Shown: positions 11,679-21,963 of the stretch, one piece after another
Layout: each line of letters starts with the position of its first letter
Numbering within the stretch: the stretch's first letter is position 1
Assembly: GCA_003282225.1 (NCBI GenBank)
Contig: QBZO01000002.1
Span: forward strand, 1-64,000
Direction of reading: 5' to 3'
DNA length: 64,000 nucleotides
Source of the DNA: Prochlorococcus sp. AG-335-I21
GTDB taxonomy: Bacteria > Cyanobacteriota > Cyanobacteriia > PCC-6307 > Cyanobiaceae
Translations under genes and position numbers: made by a program
Notes under the pieces: model-generated
Database searches by the model: none
What the model was told of the DNA's origin: nothing
The model's input: only the letters and a program-made list of their open reading frames with translations

Positions 11679-13127
11679 CTAATCGTAAGGAAGCATATAA
11701 TTTATTTTTATTGAAGGTTGAATACTTTTTAAAATTAATCTACCCCATTTTCTTTTATGTGCTCTTCCATCAAGAATTATTAATTTACCAGCGTTTTTTC
11801 TTAAAGGCGAAATAGACCTTTCTAATTTTTGTATTGCCTCAGGAAGTAAAAATTCTCGGAACCAATCTTTAGAAAGATTTCTGTTATGAGAAACAGTCAA
11901 CGCATTGATAGGCTCTTCAATGCTTGGGATTGGTAGTAAAGGAATAATTATTTGTTCTGGACTTTTTATACAATAAGAATTATTGATCCACCAGGTATAG
12001 CTAGCACATAGAATTTCATTATTAAACAATGGAATATTCTCTAGCAAAACTCGCTTTCCATAGATAGAGGCTAATTCTGTAGCAAATTTAAGCTTCAAAT
12101 CAAAGTCATCAGATAAAAATAAAGTCAGACCTTTTGAGAAAATTATTAATTTTTTAGACTTATCTAAAATATTTTTTGTAAACATTGGATTATTTGGAAG
12201 CATTTGTCTAGGCGGAACATATACTAAAATTTTGTTTTCAATAAAATTACTCCTAAAGTTCATAACCAAATCAATGTTTAAACTTTCTTTCTTGAGATAC
12301 TTTTGAAAAAAATTATCTTCTCTTAATGCTGACAAAAAAATAAATTTATTATTAATTAGTAAATGTTTTATCTGAGAGAGTTCATCTATAGGTTCTAAAT
12401 AAAAATTCCACTCAAAATTTATATCATCTAAAGTTACCCAGCATGCCCAACCTGCAGAAAGAGCATTACTTACCCTCAAAAATTGATCAGAATATGAAGA
12501 GTTTTCAAAAAAGAAATTAGAAAGAAAATTTATTTCTTCTTTATCTAAAAAAATACTCCTACTATCTAAAACTTTTCTCAAGAAAAACTTCTTTTTAAGT
12601 CGGTTGTAAGTACTAATTATCTTTTGACTTTTAGATGATGATTGTTCAAATTTATGAAACCAATTTTTTTTCAAAAATGAAATCCTAAAATAGTTTTTTA
12701 AATCTTCTTTTATATTTTCAATCCCAGAAAAAATAATGCGATGATTTTTAGCATTAAAAATATTTGCATCATCTAGCAGTTTTTGCAGAGAGATAAAACA
12801 AACTCGATGTTTTGAAAAAATTATTTGATCATTTTCTAAAATAAAATTTAACCCAAGACTTTTTAATTCTCCTAAGTAATTATTTTTTAAAAATTCTATT
12901 TTGTCTTGAGATAAAACAAAAGTCGAATTTTCTTCGAATAAAAATATTGAAATCAAAAGAGCGGGTAGCCAAATATTAGTAGAAAAAATTTCTGAGTTAA
13001 TCAAATAAGTTTCATTTGTTTGAAGACACTTTGAAATTATTCTCCCGAAAGAATAAATATGATCCCAATCTATATCATGGGATCTAATAAATCTTTTTAA
13101 GTACTGATGACTTAAAATTTCAAGCAT
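11679..13127 (-). CDS. Divergent DinG/XPD-like helicase-related protein, catalytic motifs not apparent
   Basis: C-terminal LPEAIQKLERSISPLRKNAGKLIILDGRAHKRKWGRLILKSIQPS resembles the DinG motif VI region; no GxGKT or DEAH visible. Confidence 0.5.
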   Translation of the reverse strand: MLEILSHQYLKRFIRSHDIDWDHIYSFGRIISKCLQTNETYLINSEIFSTNIWLPALLISIFLFEENSTFVLSQDKIEFLKNNYLGELKSLGLNFILENDQIIFSKHRVCFISLQKLLDDANIFNAKNHRIIFSGIENIKEDLKNYFRISFLKKNWFHKFEQSSSKSQKIISTYNRLKKKFFLRKVLDSRSIFLDKEEINFLSNFFFENSSYSDQFLRVSNALSAGWACWVTLDDINFEWNFYLEPIDELSQIKHLLINNKFIFLSALREDNFFQKYLKKESLNIDLVMNFRSNFIENKILVYVPPRQMLPNNPMFTKNILDKSKKLIIFSKGLTLFLSDDFDLKLKFATELASIYGKRVLLENIPLFNNEILCASYTWWINNSYCIKSPEQIIIPLLPIPSIEEPINALTVSHNRNLSKDWFREFLLPEAIQKLERSISPLRKNAGKLIILDGRAHKRKWGRLILKSIQPSIKINYMLPYD

Positions 13128-13220
13128 TATATAATTTTAGTAATATCAAATTGAAAAAAACATGATCTTAATATACAAAAAATTGGTATCAATATAAAAA
13201 AGCCTCAAATAAATAAATCA

Positions 13221-14060
13221 ATGAATATTGGAATTGTAGGTCTAGGCCTTATTGGTGGTTCAATAGGATTAAAACTCCAAAAATTAAAACACACTATTTA
13301 CGGAGTCACGAACAATAACCTTAATAAAAAAAAGGCAATAGAGAGAAATCTTGCAAACGTTGTTAGCTGCGATTTAGGCATCCTAAAAGAATGTTCCCTA
13401 ATTATATTGGCATTACCGATTAAAGATCTAATCCACCCCTCTAACGATCTAATAAATGCGATCCCAAAAGATTCGATAGTAACCGATGTCGGTTCTATAA
13501 AAGAACCAATAATTAACACATGGGGGGAAATACATCCATTATTTATTGGTTCACATCCCATGGCAGGCACAGAAGATAAAGGAGTTGAATCAGGTTTCGA
13601 AAGTTTATTAGAAAATGCAAAATGGATTATCACTCCTACTACGAAAACCGACTCACATTCAATAAAAACACTAAGTAAATTAATAACTTCTATGCAATGT
13701 AAGATTTATAAAGCATCACCAAAAGAGCATGATGAAGCAGTTTCTTTAATATCTCATTTACCGATATTTGTTGCTTCTTCATTAATAAAAACTGCCAATG
13801 CAGAGAAAAACGAATCGCTATTGGCTCTAACTCAAAGACTTGCTGCTACAGGATATGCGGATACAACAAGAGTAGGAGGTGGAAACCCAAATTTAGGTTT
13901 GGATTTGGCTATAAATAATCAGACAAATATCTTAAAAGCAATTAAAGAATTTAAAAAAAATATCAATGAAATCGAATCTCTAATCAAAAACAATAAGTGG
14001 GAATTGTTATCTGAAAAACTTACAAAATCGATAGAAATAAGATCAAGTTTTACAAATTAA
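13221..14060 (+). CDS. tyrA: Prephenate/arogenate dehydrogenase
   Basis: MNIGIVGLGLIGGSIGLKL Rossmann motif; GSHPMAGTEDKGVESG; SHLPIFVASSLI. Confidence 0.88.
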   Translation: MNIGIVGLGLIGGSIGLKLQKLKHTIYGVTNNNLNKKKAIERNLANVVSCDLGILKECSLIILALPIKDLIHPSNDLINAIPKDSIVTDVGSIKEPIINTWGEIHPLFIGSHPMAGTEDKGVESGFESLLENAKWIITPTTKTDSHSIKTLSKLITSMQCKIYKASPKEHDEAVSLISHLPIFVASSLIKTANAEKNESLLALTQRLAATGYADTTRVGGGNPNLGLDLAINNQTNILKAIKEFKKNINEIESLIKNNKWELLSEKLTKSIEIRSSFTN

Positions 14061-14066
14061 AATATT

Positions 14067-15572
14067 TTATAAATAAAAATCATTAATTCCTTTAGAAGCT
14101 AAAAGTTGCCTTGAAACCATTACTGCTGACTGACTAACACCCGCTGTCCCTTCTCCAGGATAAATAGAATCACCACATAACCATAAACCTTTAAAAGGAG
14201 TTCTACTTGATAACCCAAATAATCCAAAAATATCAGGATTTTGACCTAAACCACCTACTATCCCATTTGGCCTATTAGTCCACCTTTCGAATCCTAATGG
14301 AGTAGCCAATTCCTTATGAAGCCAATTTTCAGCAGAAATATCAAATTGTTTTTCAAGTACCATTGATATTTTTTGTAAATACTCCTTTTTTTTCTTTATG
14401 TAGTCATATTTATCTAAACTAAACCAGTCGTTCGTTTTTGTAAAAAGACTAGCTATCAAGGTAATCTCCCCTTTTGGAGCTCTTCCATCTCCCTCCTCAC
14501 TTATGGATACAAAAAGTGATCCTAATTCATTTGAAACAAACTGATAATGATTGGAAGAAATTACTTTAATATGTTCTTTTTTTAAAGCTGAATAAAAGAC
14601 CAACGCACCGCTTGGATCAGGAAGACTTTGTATTCTTTTTTTATAATTGTGATTATTATCTAGAGGATTTTCTAGATGTTTCAAAAGAGATTGTGGAGGA
14701 GGTGTATAAATTACATCATCTGCGAAGTAAACCATCTTCTCTAGCTTAGATTTTGCACAAACTTTCCAACTCTTTTTTACATCATCAAAATTAATGGAAT
14801 TTACTTTTTGCCCGAAAACAATATTAACTCCCCTTTTTTTTAATGAATCTTCTAAAGCATCACTTAAAGCCTGCATTGATTTTTTTAAATGCCATAAACC
14901 ATGTGGTTTTTGACACATTTGCAACACTGTAGAACCATATAGAGCTGCCGTGTTATATACATCTTCTTGTGAATAAAGTTTTAATTGCAAATTAAGAAAC
15001 TTAATTAATCTTTTATCATTAGATAATCCACAAAAGCGTAAAAGATCAAAGATAGAAGATTTAAGCAATATTCCTGTAACTAAATTCGTTGGAACTAATG
15101 CTTTAAGAAGTTGCGAAAAATCCCAAAAATTCTTGACGGGTAATACAGGGTTATTATTAGCAAAAGTCCAATTACTCTGATGAATTAAATTACATAGTTG
15201 CCAAAATTGACGACTACCTGGAAACTGCCTCTCCCTCTCCTTAATCCATTCATTTTTGTCATACCAAATAGGTATTGGCTTGCTGCCATCTTTTAAATCA
15301 ACAATGCAAGCTGGATTTAAGATTGATGCTTCAGGAAGAGGAATATCTAAAAATTTAAAAATCTTAGAATGTATTCCCCCTTCTTCCAAACCGGCGACTT
15401 GAGTTGCTCCAACATCAAAGATATATCTTTTTCTTTTAAAGGTTCCTGCACAACCTCCCGATTGAGTATGCGACTCAATCAAAGTCACTGAAAGCCCTAA
15501 TTTTGATAAAATTGCTGCGGAAGTTAGCCCTGCTATACCAGCACCAACAACAACAATTTCAGTCTTTGACAT
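14067..15572 (-). CDS. FAD-dependent carotenoid desaturase/isomerase family protein (CrtD-like)
   Basis: MSKTEIVVVGAGIAGLTSAAILSKLGLSVTLIESHTQSGGCAGTFKRKRYIFDVGATQV; C-terminal GLWLCGDSIYPGEGTAGVSQSAVM. Confidence 0.8.
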   Translation of the reverse strand: MSKTEIVVVGAGIAGLTSAAILSKLGLSVTLIESHTQSGGCAGTFKRKRYIFDVGATQVAGLEEGGIHSKIFKFLDIPLPEASILNPACIVDLKDGSKPIPIWYDKNEWIKERERQFPGSRQFWQLCNLIHQSNWTFANNNPVLPVKNFWDFSQLLKALVPTNLVTGILLKSSIFDLLRFCGLSNDKRLIKFLNLQLKLYSQEDVYNTAALYGSTVLQMCQKPHGLWHLKKSMQALSDALEDSLKKRGVNIVFGQKVNSINFDDVKKSWKVCAKSKLEKMVYFADDVIYTPPPQSLLKHLENPLDNNHNYKKRIQSLPDPSGALVFYSALKKEHIKVISSNHYQFVSNELGSLFVSISEEGDGRAPKGEITLIASLFTKTNDWFSLDKYDYIKKKKEYLQKISMVLEKQFDISAENWLHKELATPLGFERWTNRPNGIVGGLGQNPDIFGLFGLSSRTPFKGLWLCGDSIYPGEGTAGVSQSAVMVSRQLLASKGINDFYL

Positions 15573-15576
15573 TAAA

Positions 15577-16455
15577 ATGCAAAAAATACCACATATCGAA
15601 CTTAACGAAATTTGTTATCAATTAGGTGAAGGATCGCCAAAAAGTATAAAACAAGTTTTTGGGGGAGATATTCATGAATCGTGGCAAATAGAATTTAAAA
15701 ATGCTAAATTCTTTCTAAAAAGAAATGCAAGAGAAGGAAGATTTCTAGAATTTGAAAAATCTTGCCTTGAGAATCTACAAAAATATATTAATTATGAAAA
15801 CTTAATCGTTCCTAAAATCATTTCCTACTTAGAGGTTAATAATGTAGAACTTTTATTATTGGAATGGATAGATATGAAGAATAGTGATCAAGAAAAATTA
15901 GGACGAGGTTTAGGAGAAATGCACATTGAATCAAATAAATTTAATCAACCAAGTTTTGGATATCCGATTCATGGTTATATTGGAACCACAAATCAAATAA
16001 AAGGATGGGAAAAGAATTGGATTACATGTTTTATTAATTTAAGAATTGAACCTCAATTAGCAATCTTAGAAAAAGATTTTTTAGAAATTGATATTAAAAA
16101 TAAAATAAAGTCAAAAATTGAATCCGTACTACTTGACCATGAACCAATGAAATCACTTGTTCATGGTGATTTATGGGCGGGAAATGTTGGTGTAAATATT
16201 ATGAATAAAGGTGTAATATTTGACCCTGCATCTTGGTGGGCAGATTGCGAAGTAGATATTGCTATGACAAGATTATTTGGTAATTTTCGAAATGAATTTT
16301 ACGAAAATTATCATAAAATTATCCCAATAAAAAAAGGTTATGAAAAAAGAATTATTATTTATAATTTTTACCACATACTAAACCATGCCAATATGTTTGG
16401 TGGTTCATATTGTCATCAAGTTCAAAGCTACATCAGGAATATATTAAATATGTAA
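15577..16455 (+). CDS. Fructosamine kinase family protein
   Basis: FFLKRNAREGRFLEFEKSCLENL; SLVHGDLWAGNVGV...FDPASWWADCEVDIAMTRLFG. Confidence 0.85.
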   Translation: MQKIPHIELNEICYQLGEGSPKSIKQVFGGDIHESWQIEFKNAKFFLKRNAREGRFLEFEKSCLENLQKYINYENLIVPKIISYLEVNNVELLLLEWIDMKNSDQEKLGRGLGEMHIESNKFNQPSFGYPIHGYIGTTNQIKGWEKNWITCFINLRIEPQLAILEKDFLEIDIKNKIKSKIESVLLDHEPMKSLVHGDLWAGNVGVNIMNKGVIFDPASWWADCEVDIAMTRLFGNFRNEFYENYHKIIPIKKGYEKRIIIYNFYHILNHANMFGGSYCHQVQSYIRNILNM

Positions 16456-16462
16456 ACTAACT

Positions 16463-16840
16463 TTATCCTAAATATGTTTTTTTGAGATTTTGAACCTTTT
16501 CTAGAACAGCTTCACGATTTTCACTTGTACGTAGATTTTGCCAACTCCATTGACCTACAACCACTACACCTAGTAATTCTAAAAGGCCAGGTAGAATTGG
16601 GAAAAAATTAATCGTGTCAATAATAACTTTAATTATTATTTGAGCGATAACTACAACAGCAATTATGCCTGCTGCTTTACCATATTTTCCCATTTGGGTC
16701 CAATCAATAGTTCCAAGCGTTTCATTGATTTTTCCCATTACATCAGAATACTTCTCTGAAAAGCTTTTACTTTCTGAGTTTGTTTCGGAGCCGGAGTCTT
16801 GATTTGACTCAGGAGTGTTATCACTCATGAATTCAGTCAA
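16463..16840 (-). CDS. CAAD-domain thylakoid membrane protein
   Basis: Two hydrophobic segments followed by GQWSWQNLRTSENREAVLEKVQNLKKTYLG, typical of the CAAD domain. Confidence 0.7.
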   Translation of the reverse strand: MTEFMSDNTPESNQDSGSETNSESKSFSEKYSDVMGKINETLGTIDWTQMGKYGKAAGIIAVVVIAQIIIKVIIDTINFFPILPGLLELLGVVVVGQWSWQNLRTSENREAVLEKVQNLKKTYLG

Positions 16841-17114
16841 CTTAATATATGAACCAGACAGTATCGGAAAAATTGTCTGTTGACTACCTTTTTGTTATGC
16901 ATAATTCCGAACCGAAACATTTTGTATTCTGCGATATATATTGATAATAGTAAAGTTTTAAGATATTTCGCCCAAAATTTTATTTATAAAAACTTCACAA
17001 TATCATCTTGTTCTAACAAAAAACACTTAAAACTTCATCAACATAAAACAATAAAAAGACTAAGATTATTATTTAAATTATTATATTTTAATAGATTATT
17101 CTTTGTAATAAATA

Positions 17115-18263
17115 ATGACAATATCAGCTGATCTAAATTCTGATTTCTTATCTTTAGATGAAAAAGAAAGATACAAAAAGCATTTAACATTAAAAGAAAT
17201 AGGATTAAAAGGACAATTAAAACTAAAAAATAGTTCAGTAGTATGTATTGGAGCAGGCGGACTGGGCTCTTCAGTCTTACTTTATCTTGCCGCTGCAGGA
17301 ATAGGAAGAATTGGAATAGTTGATAATGATCAAGTTGAGAAGTCGAATCTTCAGAGACAAATAATTCATGAAACAAATACGGTTGGAAATTTAAAAATTA
17401 ATTCTGCCCAAGAAAGAATTAAAAGATTTAATCCTAATATTGAAGTATTAACATTTAGTCAAAGAATAAACTCCGAAAATGTTATCGAAATCATTAAAGA
17501 CTTTGATATCATTTGTGATTGTTCAGATAACTTTGGTACTCGATATTTAATAAACGATGCCTGTTTAATTCTTAATAAGGCTTTAGTTTTTGGAAGTGTT
17601 CAGGGTTTTGAGGGCCAAATAAGTGTCTTTAATCTAAATAAAAAGAGTCCTAATTTAAGAGACTTACTACCAGAATCCCCCGTGAAAAATAATATCCCAA
17701 GCTGTGAAGAGTTTGGGGTTGTGGGAGTTTCAACTGGTCTTATAGGGATTTTACAAGTCAATGAGATAATAAAAATTATTCTAAAGAAAGGGGAGATTCT
17801 TGACGGCAAGATTATGATTTTTGATCTGCTAAATATGAATATAAAAACTTTAAATTTAAAATCTGACAAGTTAAATAAAAATATTAAAAATCTTTCTCAA
17901 TTTAGAGATTTTTACAAAGATATAGAATGCCAAGATAATATTAAAATAAAGAAAATTAACGCTAAAGAATTTAATACTCTATACAAAACAAAATTAAATA
18001 AAATGCTTATAATTGATGTTAGAGAAAAAGAAGAGTTTAATAAATTCTCTATAAAAGGTTCGATATCTATACCCATCAATAATCTCGATCAAAAGTCTCA
18101 CCTAGAATTTATTAAACAAGAAAGTTTAGTTAAAGAAATTTTTACATTGTGCCAATTAGGAAAACGTTCAGAAAAAGCATCAAAGATTTTGATGAAATTG
18201 AGAATTCCCTCAAAATCTATAGAAGGGGGAATAAAAAAAATCAATCAAATACTAATAAGATAA
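17115..18263 (+). CDS. moeB: MoeB/ThiF-family adenylyltransferase with C-terminal rhodanese domain
   Basis: YKKHLTLKEIGLKGQLKLKNSSVVCIGAGGLGSSVLLYLAAAGIGRIGIVDNDQVEKSNLQRQ; rhodanese MLIIDVREKEEFN. Confidence 0.85.
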   Translation: MTISADLNSDFLSLDEKERYKKHLTLKEIGLKGQLKLKNSSVVCIGAGGLGSSVLLYLAAAGIGRIGIVDNDQVEKSNLQRQIIHETNTVGNLKINSAQERIKRFNPNIEVLTFSQRINSENVIEIIKDFDIICDCSDNFGTRYLINDACLILNKALVFGSVQGFEGQISVFNLNKKSPNLRDLLPESPVKNNIPSCEEFGVVGVSTGLIGILQVNEIIKIILKKGEILDGKIMIFDLLNMNIKTLNLKSDKLNKNIKNLSQFRDFYKDIECQDNIKIKKINAKEFNTLYKTKLNKMLIIDVREKEEFNKFSIKGSISIPINNLDQKSHLEFIKQESLVKEIFTLCQLGKRSEKASKILMKLRIPSKSIEGGIKKINQILIR

Positions 18264-18278
18264 TTATTTAAAGAAAAT

Positions 18279-19439
18279 TTAATAATCCACCCCTCTCTTT
18301 AAATCAACTCCGACATTTGCGTAATGCTTATGACAAACCATTTCAGAATATACATCCGCTAGTTGAAAGTATGATGGTTCATTTTTACATCTCCCAGTAA
18401 TAACAACTTCTGTATCTGCAGGTTTTTTTATGAGAGTTTGATATATAGATTCAACAGGTAAAAGTTCTAAATCAACAGTTGGATTTAATTCATCCAAAAT
18501 AATAGTTTTATATAAACCACTCAAAATAGCCGCTTTTGCAATTTCCCAGGCTCGTTCAGCTTCAACATAATCAATTGGCTGTTGTTGCCCCCTCCATACT
18601 ATGGCATCTCTCCCAGAACGTAGGTGGTCGACTAAATGTGGATAACTCTCTCTCAAAGCTTCTATTGCAGCATCTTCGGTATAACCTTTACCACCTTTTA
18701 GCCATTGTAATATTAAAACTCTATGACTTTTATCTTGAGATATTCCTTTACCAATAGCTTGCAAAGCTTTACCCAATGCACTTGTGGATTTACCTTTACC
18801 CTCACCAGTATAAACTTCAATACCACCAGAATTATTCATTTTTCTATGAGATTTATTTAAATCCCCTCTTAAGCGTGATCTCATTTCTGAATGAAGTTGA
18901 GATATGCGTATCAATGAAGAGGGTGCTGCTCTTCCTGTAATAATTATTTCCAAATCTTCAGGTCGATTTTGCAGTGAATTAACCACTTCCTCAATATTAA
19001 GCATCCCTAAATCTAAAACAGGATTCAATTCATCAAGAACTACTACTGAATAAAGGGAACTAGCAATTGCTCCTTTAGCAATATTCCAACCTCTCTCAGC
19101 TTCAGTAATATCAGATTTTGTTACTTGATCAGCATTAAAAAATTCAGATCTCCCAGTCCTTACATGATCTATTAAATGAGGGAAACCTCTTTGTAATGCT
19201 TCTATTGCAGAATCTTCATCATATGACCTCTCAGGGCCTTTTAAGAATCTAAGCAATAAAACTCTAGACTGTTTCTTTTCGCATATCCCTAAACCTATTG
19301 TTCTAAGTACCACTCCCAAGGCAGCCTGACTTTTTCCTTTTCCTTCCCCATCGTAAATATGTAATTGACCTTTGGATCTTTCTTGACTGTCACTTGCGGT
19401 AACAATACCAATACCTCTATTTCTACCAGTGTTTGCCAA
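18279..19439 (-). CDS. Tandem-domain ATP:corrinoid adenosyltransferase (CobO/BtuR) family protein
   Basis: Two CobO-type halves, each with a P-loop: IYDGEGKGKSQAALG and VYTGEGKGKSTSALG; VVLDELNPVLDLGML and IILDELNPTVDLELL. Confidence 0.8.
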   Translation of the reverse strand: MANTGRNRGIGIVTASDSQERSKGQLHIYDGEGKGKSQAALGVVLRTIGLGICEKKQSRVLLLRFLKGPERSYDEDSAIEALQRGFPHLIDHVRTGRSEFFNADQVTKSDITEAERGWNIAKGAIASSLYSVVVLDELNPVLDLGMLNIEEVVNSLQNRPEDLEIIITGRAAPSSLIRISQLHSEMRSRLRGDLNKSHRKMNNSGGIEVYTGEGKGKSTSALGKALQAIGKGISQDKSHRVLILQWLKGGKGYTEDAAIEALRESYPHLVDHLRSGRDAIVWRGQQQPIDYVEAERAWEIAKAAILSGLYKTIILDELNPTVDLELLPVESIYQTLIKKPADTEVVITGRCKNEPSYFQLADVYSEMVCHKHYANVGVDLKRGVDY

Positions 19440-19547
19440 TTGAGAAAAGTGAGAAAATTTAATCTAGGATATAGTAATAATATTATTAAAACTTTAATAA
19501 TAAATTCATCCTATTCATATCTTAATTTAAATTTTAATAACAGTCAT

Positions 19548-20372
19548 ATGTTCTATCAACTTGAAAACCTCTCTGATGAACAAAATGAAAAACTCAAGGA
19601 AATTAGAAATTTTATTAAAAATCTCCCTAGCGTTTGCGTGGCTTATTCAGGCGGAGTGGATAGTACATTGGTAGCCTCTTTGGCATTTGAACAATTAGGA
19701 AGCAAAGCGATTGCAATTACAGGAGTTTCACCCGCATTAGCTAAAACATTACTTGAAGAGGCAAAAACTCAAGCAAGATGGATTGGAATCCAACATTTGG
19801 AAATTGAGACTTCAGAATTAGATCAAACTAGTTATAGTGAAAATCCTAAAAATAGATGTTTTGCTTGCAAAAAAGAGCTTCACAAACACACTACATTTTT
19901 ATCTAAAAAACTTAATTACAAAATTGTCTGTGACGGAGTTAATCTTGACGATCTTGACGATTACAGGCCTGGGATTCAAGCAGCTAAAGAAGCAGGAGTT
20001 TTATCTCCCTTAGCATTATTTAAGTTTACAAAAAAAGATATAAGGGATATATCAAGAGCATTGGGTTTCCCTTGGTGGGAGAAACCTGCGCAACCTTGTT
20101 TATCATCAAGATTTCCCTATGGAAACTACATTACAAATGAAAGACTAAACATGGTAGAAAAAGCTGAAGAATATATTAAGAAAGGGAGCATATCAGAAGT
20201 CAGAGTTAGATGTCATGGTTCAACAGCAAGAATTGAGATTCCCAAAAATGAATTACAAATATTTTGTAAAGAATATGATTTTAATGAATTAGTTAACTAT
20301 TTCTCTAATCTAGGATTTAATTGCACAAGCTTGGATCTTGAGGGTTTAATAAGCGGCAAGCTAAATAGATAA
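19548..20372 (+). CDS. larE: LarE-type ATP-dependent sulfur transferase (PP-loop ATPase); start placed at internal ATG
   Basis: PSVCVAYSGGVDSTLVASLAFEQLG; NRCFACKKELH; PCLSSRFPYG. Confidence 0.83.
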   Translation: MFYQLENLSDEQNEKLKEIRNFIKNLPSVCVAYSGGVDSTLVASLAFEQLGSKAIAITGVSPALAKTLLEEAKTQARWIGIQHLEIETSELDQTSYSENPKNRCFACKKELHKHTTFLSKKLNYKIVCDGVNLDDLDDYRPGIQAAKEAGVLSPLALFKFTKKDIRDISRALGFPWWEKPAQPCLSSRFPYGNYITNERLNMVEKAEEYIKKGSISEVRVRCHGSTARIEIPKNELQIFCKEYDFNELVNYFSNLGFNCTSLDLEGLISGKLNR

Positions 20373-20387
20373 GTTTCAAAATTTAAT

Positions 20388-20816
20388 TTATTTTTTTATT
20401 TGACTATAGACTTCTGAAGGTAAATTTCTGTCAAGTATACGCAAGAGATGTTCTTTAGCCATTAAAGCTTGAATTAAGTATTTACACGATATTTCTGGCT
20501 TCATATTTTGACCACATGTAAAAATATCAACTGCAGAATAATGGGCTTCAGGCCATGTATGTATTGACATATGAGATTCAGCTAGTAGAGCAATTGCTGT
20601 AACACCCTGAGGTTCAAATTTATTACTGATTAGATTCAAAACTGTTGCATTAGCTAATTTGGCAGCATTATTTAACGTACAACGCAAAAAAGATTCGTCA
20701 TTTAATTTTTCGTAATCACATCTATAAAGTTCTAACAAAAAATGCTTACTATTATTAACTAATTTCTTCTCATCATTTAATGCTTTGAAAGTTTGATTTT
20801 TTTTGGGAACTTCCAT
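20388..20816 (-). CDS. speD: S-adenosylmethionine decarboxylase proenzyme
   Basis: LLAESHMSIHTWPEAHYSAVDIFTCG. Confidence 0.9.
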   Translation of the reverse strand: MEVPKKNQTFKALNDEKKLVNNSKHFLLELYRCDYEKLNDESFLRCTLNNAAKLANATVLNLISNKFEPQGVTAIALLAESHMSIHTWPEAHYSAVDIFTCGQNMKPEISCKYLIQALMAKEHLLRILDRNLPSEVYSQIKK

Positions 20817-20868
20817 TAAATAATTGTATTGTAATTTATAGATTAACTAAAACTTATAAAATTTTTAA

Positions 20869-21963
20869 CTATAAGTATATCATTTGCGAAGAGTTTAAAA
20901 AAGATTTATTGAATTTATCCAAATGCGTTGCACTTATCAAACATTGACTGTCTTTTCCTACCGAATTCAGCAATAAATTTTGTCTATTGATATCAAGCTC
21001 AGCCAAAACGTCATCCAATATAAGAAGAGGAGGTAAATTAATCATATTACGTAATAAATCCAGTTCGGCCATTTTTAAAGCCAAAATAAAAGTCCTTTGT
21101 TGACCAGATGAGCCATACTTTCTTATAGAGATATTATTAATCAGAAACTCTATATCATCACGATGAGGACCAAAATTACATTTTCCAGTCAACGCCTCTA
21201 ACGGCCTCTGCTTTTGTAGTTGTTCCAATATTCTCTTACTTATAACTTCTTCTTCTTCTTGATTGATATTTTCTAAACCAGAGAGATAATTTATACCAAT
21301 TTGCTCTTTGGATTTACTTAAATGATTATGCCAATATTCAACATATGGTTTAATTTTTGATAGAGCTCTCCTTCTACGTCTAAAAATTCTTGTACTAATT
21401 AATGACATTTGAATATCAAAACTTTCAATAACTTCTGAAGATTTATCTTTTTGAAAGCTTTCTGAACGCCAAAAATGACTTCTTTGCTTTAAAAGTCTAT
21501 TAAATCTATGAATAAGCTCTACGTATACTGGTTCAAGCTGAGATACAACTTTATCAATCCAAGATCTTCTGAAACCAGGTTCACTTTTGACAATATAAAT
21601 ATCATTAGAACAGAAACATACACTCCTAATATAATTTTGTATTTCAGTCTGTTTTTTCAATAAAGAATCATTTACATAAATCTTTTTAGCACCTTTCCTA
21701 AATAAATTCACTTTCAAATTATCAGTGAAATCAATTTGACCAAAAATAGCGGCCATGTCGCTATCGTTTTCTATTAAGTCTTTATCACTTAATGCTCTAT
21801 TAGATTTTAATTGACTAAGAACTTCGACAGATTCCAGTAAATTTGACTTACCAACACCATTACAACCAAGAACGATCGCTCTTTTCTCATTAAGGTCGAT
21901 CTCAAAACTTTTATGATTTCGAAAATTATAAATTTTTAAGTTATTTAAAAAAATTTTTTTAAT
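20869..21963 (-). CDS. recF: DNA replication/repair protein RecF (N-terminus extended beyond listed ORF; candidate ATT start)
   Basis: Upstream in-frame IKKIFLNNLKIYNFRNHKSFEIDLNEKRAIVLGCNGVGKSNLLESVEVLSQLKS joins MAAIFGQIDF...; signature KYGSSGQQRTFILALKMAEL...PPLLILDDVLAELD. Confidence 0.87.
   Translation of the reverse strand: MKKIFLNNLKIYNFRNHKSFEIDLNEKRAIVLGCNGVGKSNLLESVEVLSQLKSNRALSDKDLIENDSDMAAIFGQIDFTDNLKVNLFRKGAKKIYVNDSLLKKQTEIQNYIRSVCFCSNDIYIVKSEPGFRRSWIDKVVSQLEPVYVELIHRFNRLLKQRSHFWRSESFQKDKSSEVIESFDIQMSLISTRIFRRRRRALSKIKPYVEYWHNHLSKSKEQIGINYLSGLENINQEEEEVISKRILEQLQKQRPLEALTGKCNFGPHRDDIEFLINNISIRKYGSSGQQRTFILALKMAELDLLRNMINLPPLLILDDVLAELDINRQNLLLNSVGKDSQCLISATHLDKFNKSFLNSSQMIYL

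Noticed and set aside
16880-17131. 83-aa ORF before moeB and antisense ORF 17038-17376
   Set aside because: AT-rich low-complexity translations without family features; overlap the moeB start.
19365-19547. N-terminal 61 aa of the larE ORF
   Set aside because: Overlaps the 5' end of the divergent CobO-like gene; PP-loop homology begins after ATG 19548.
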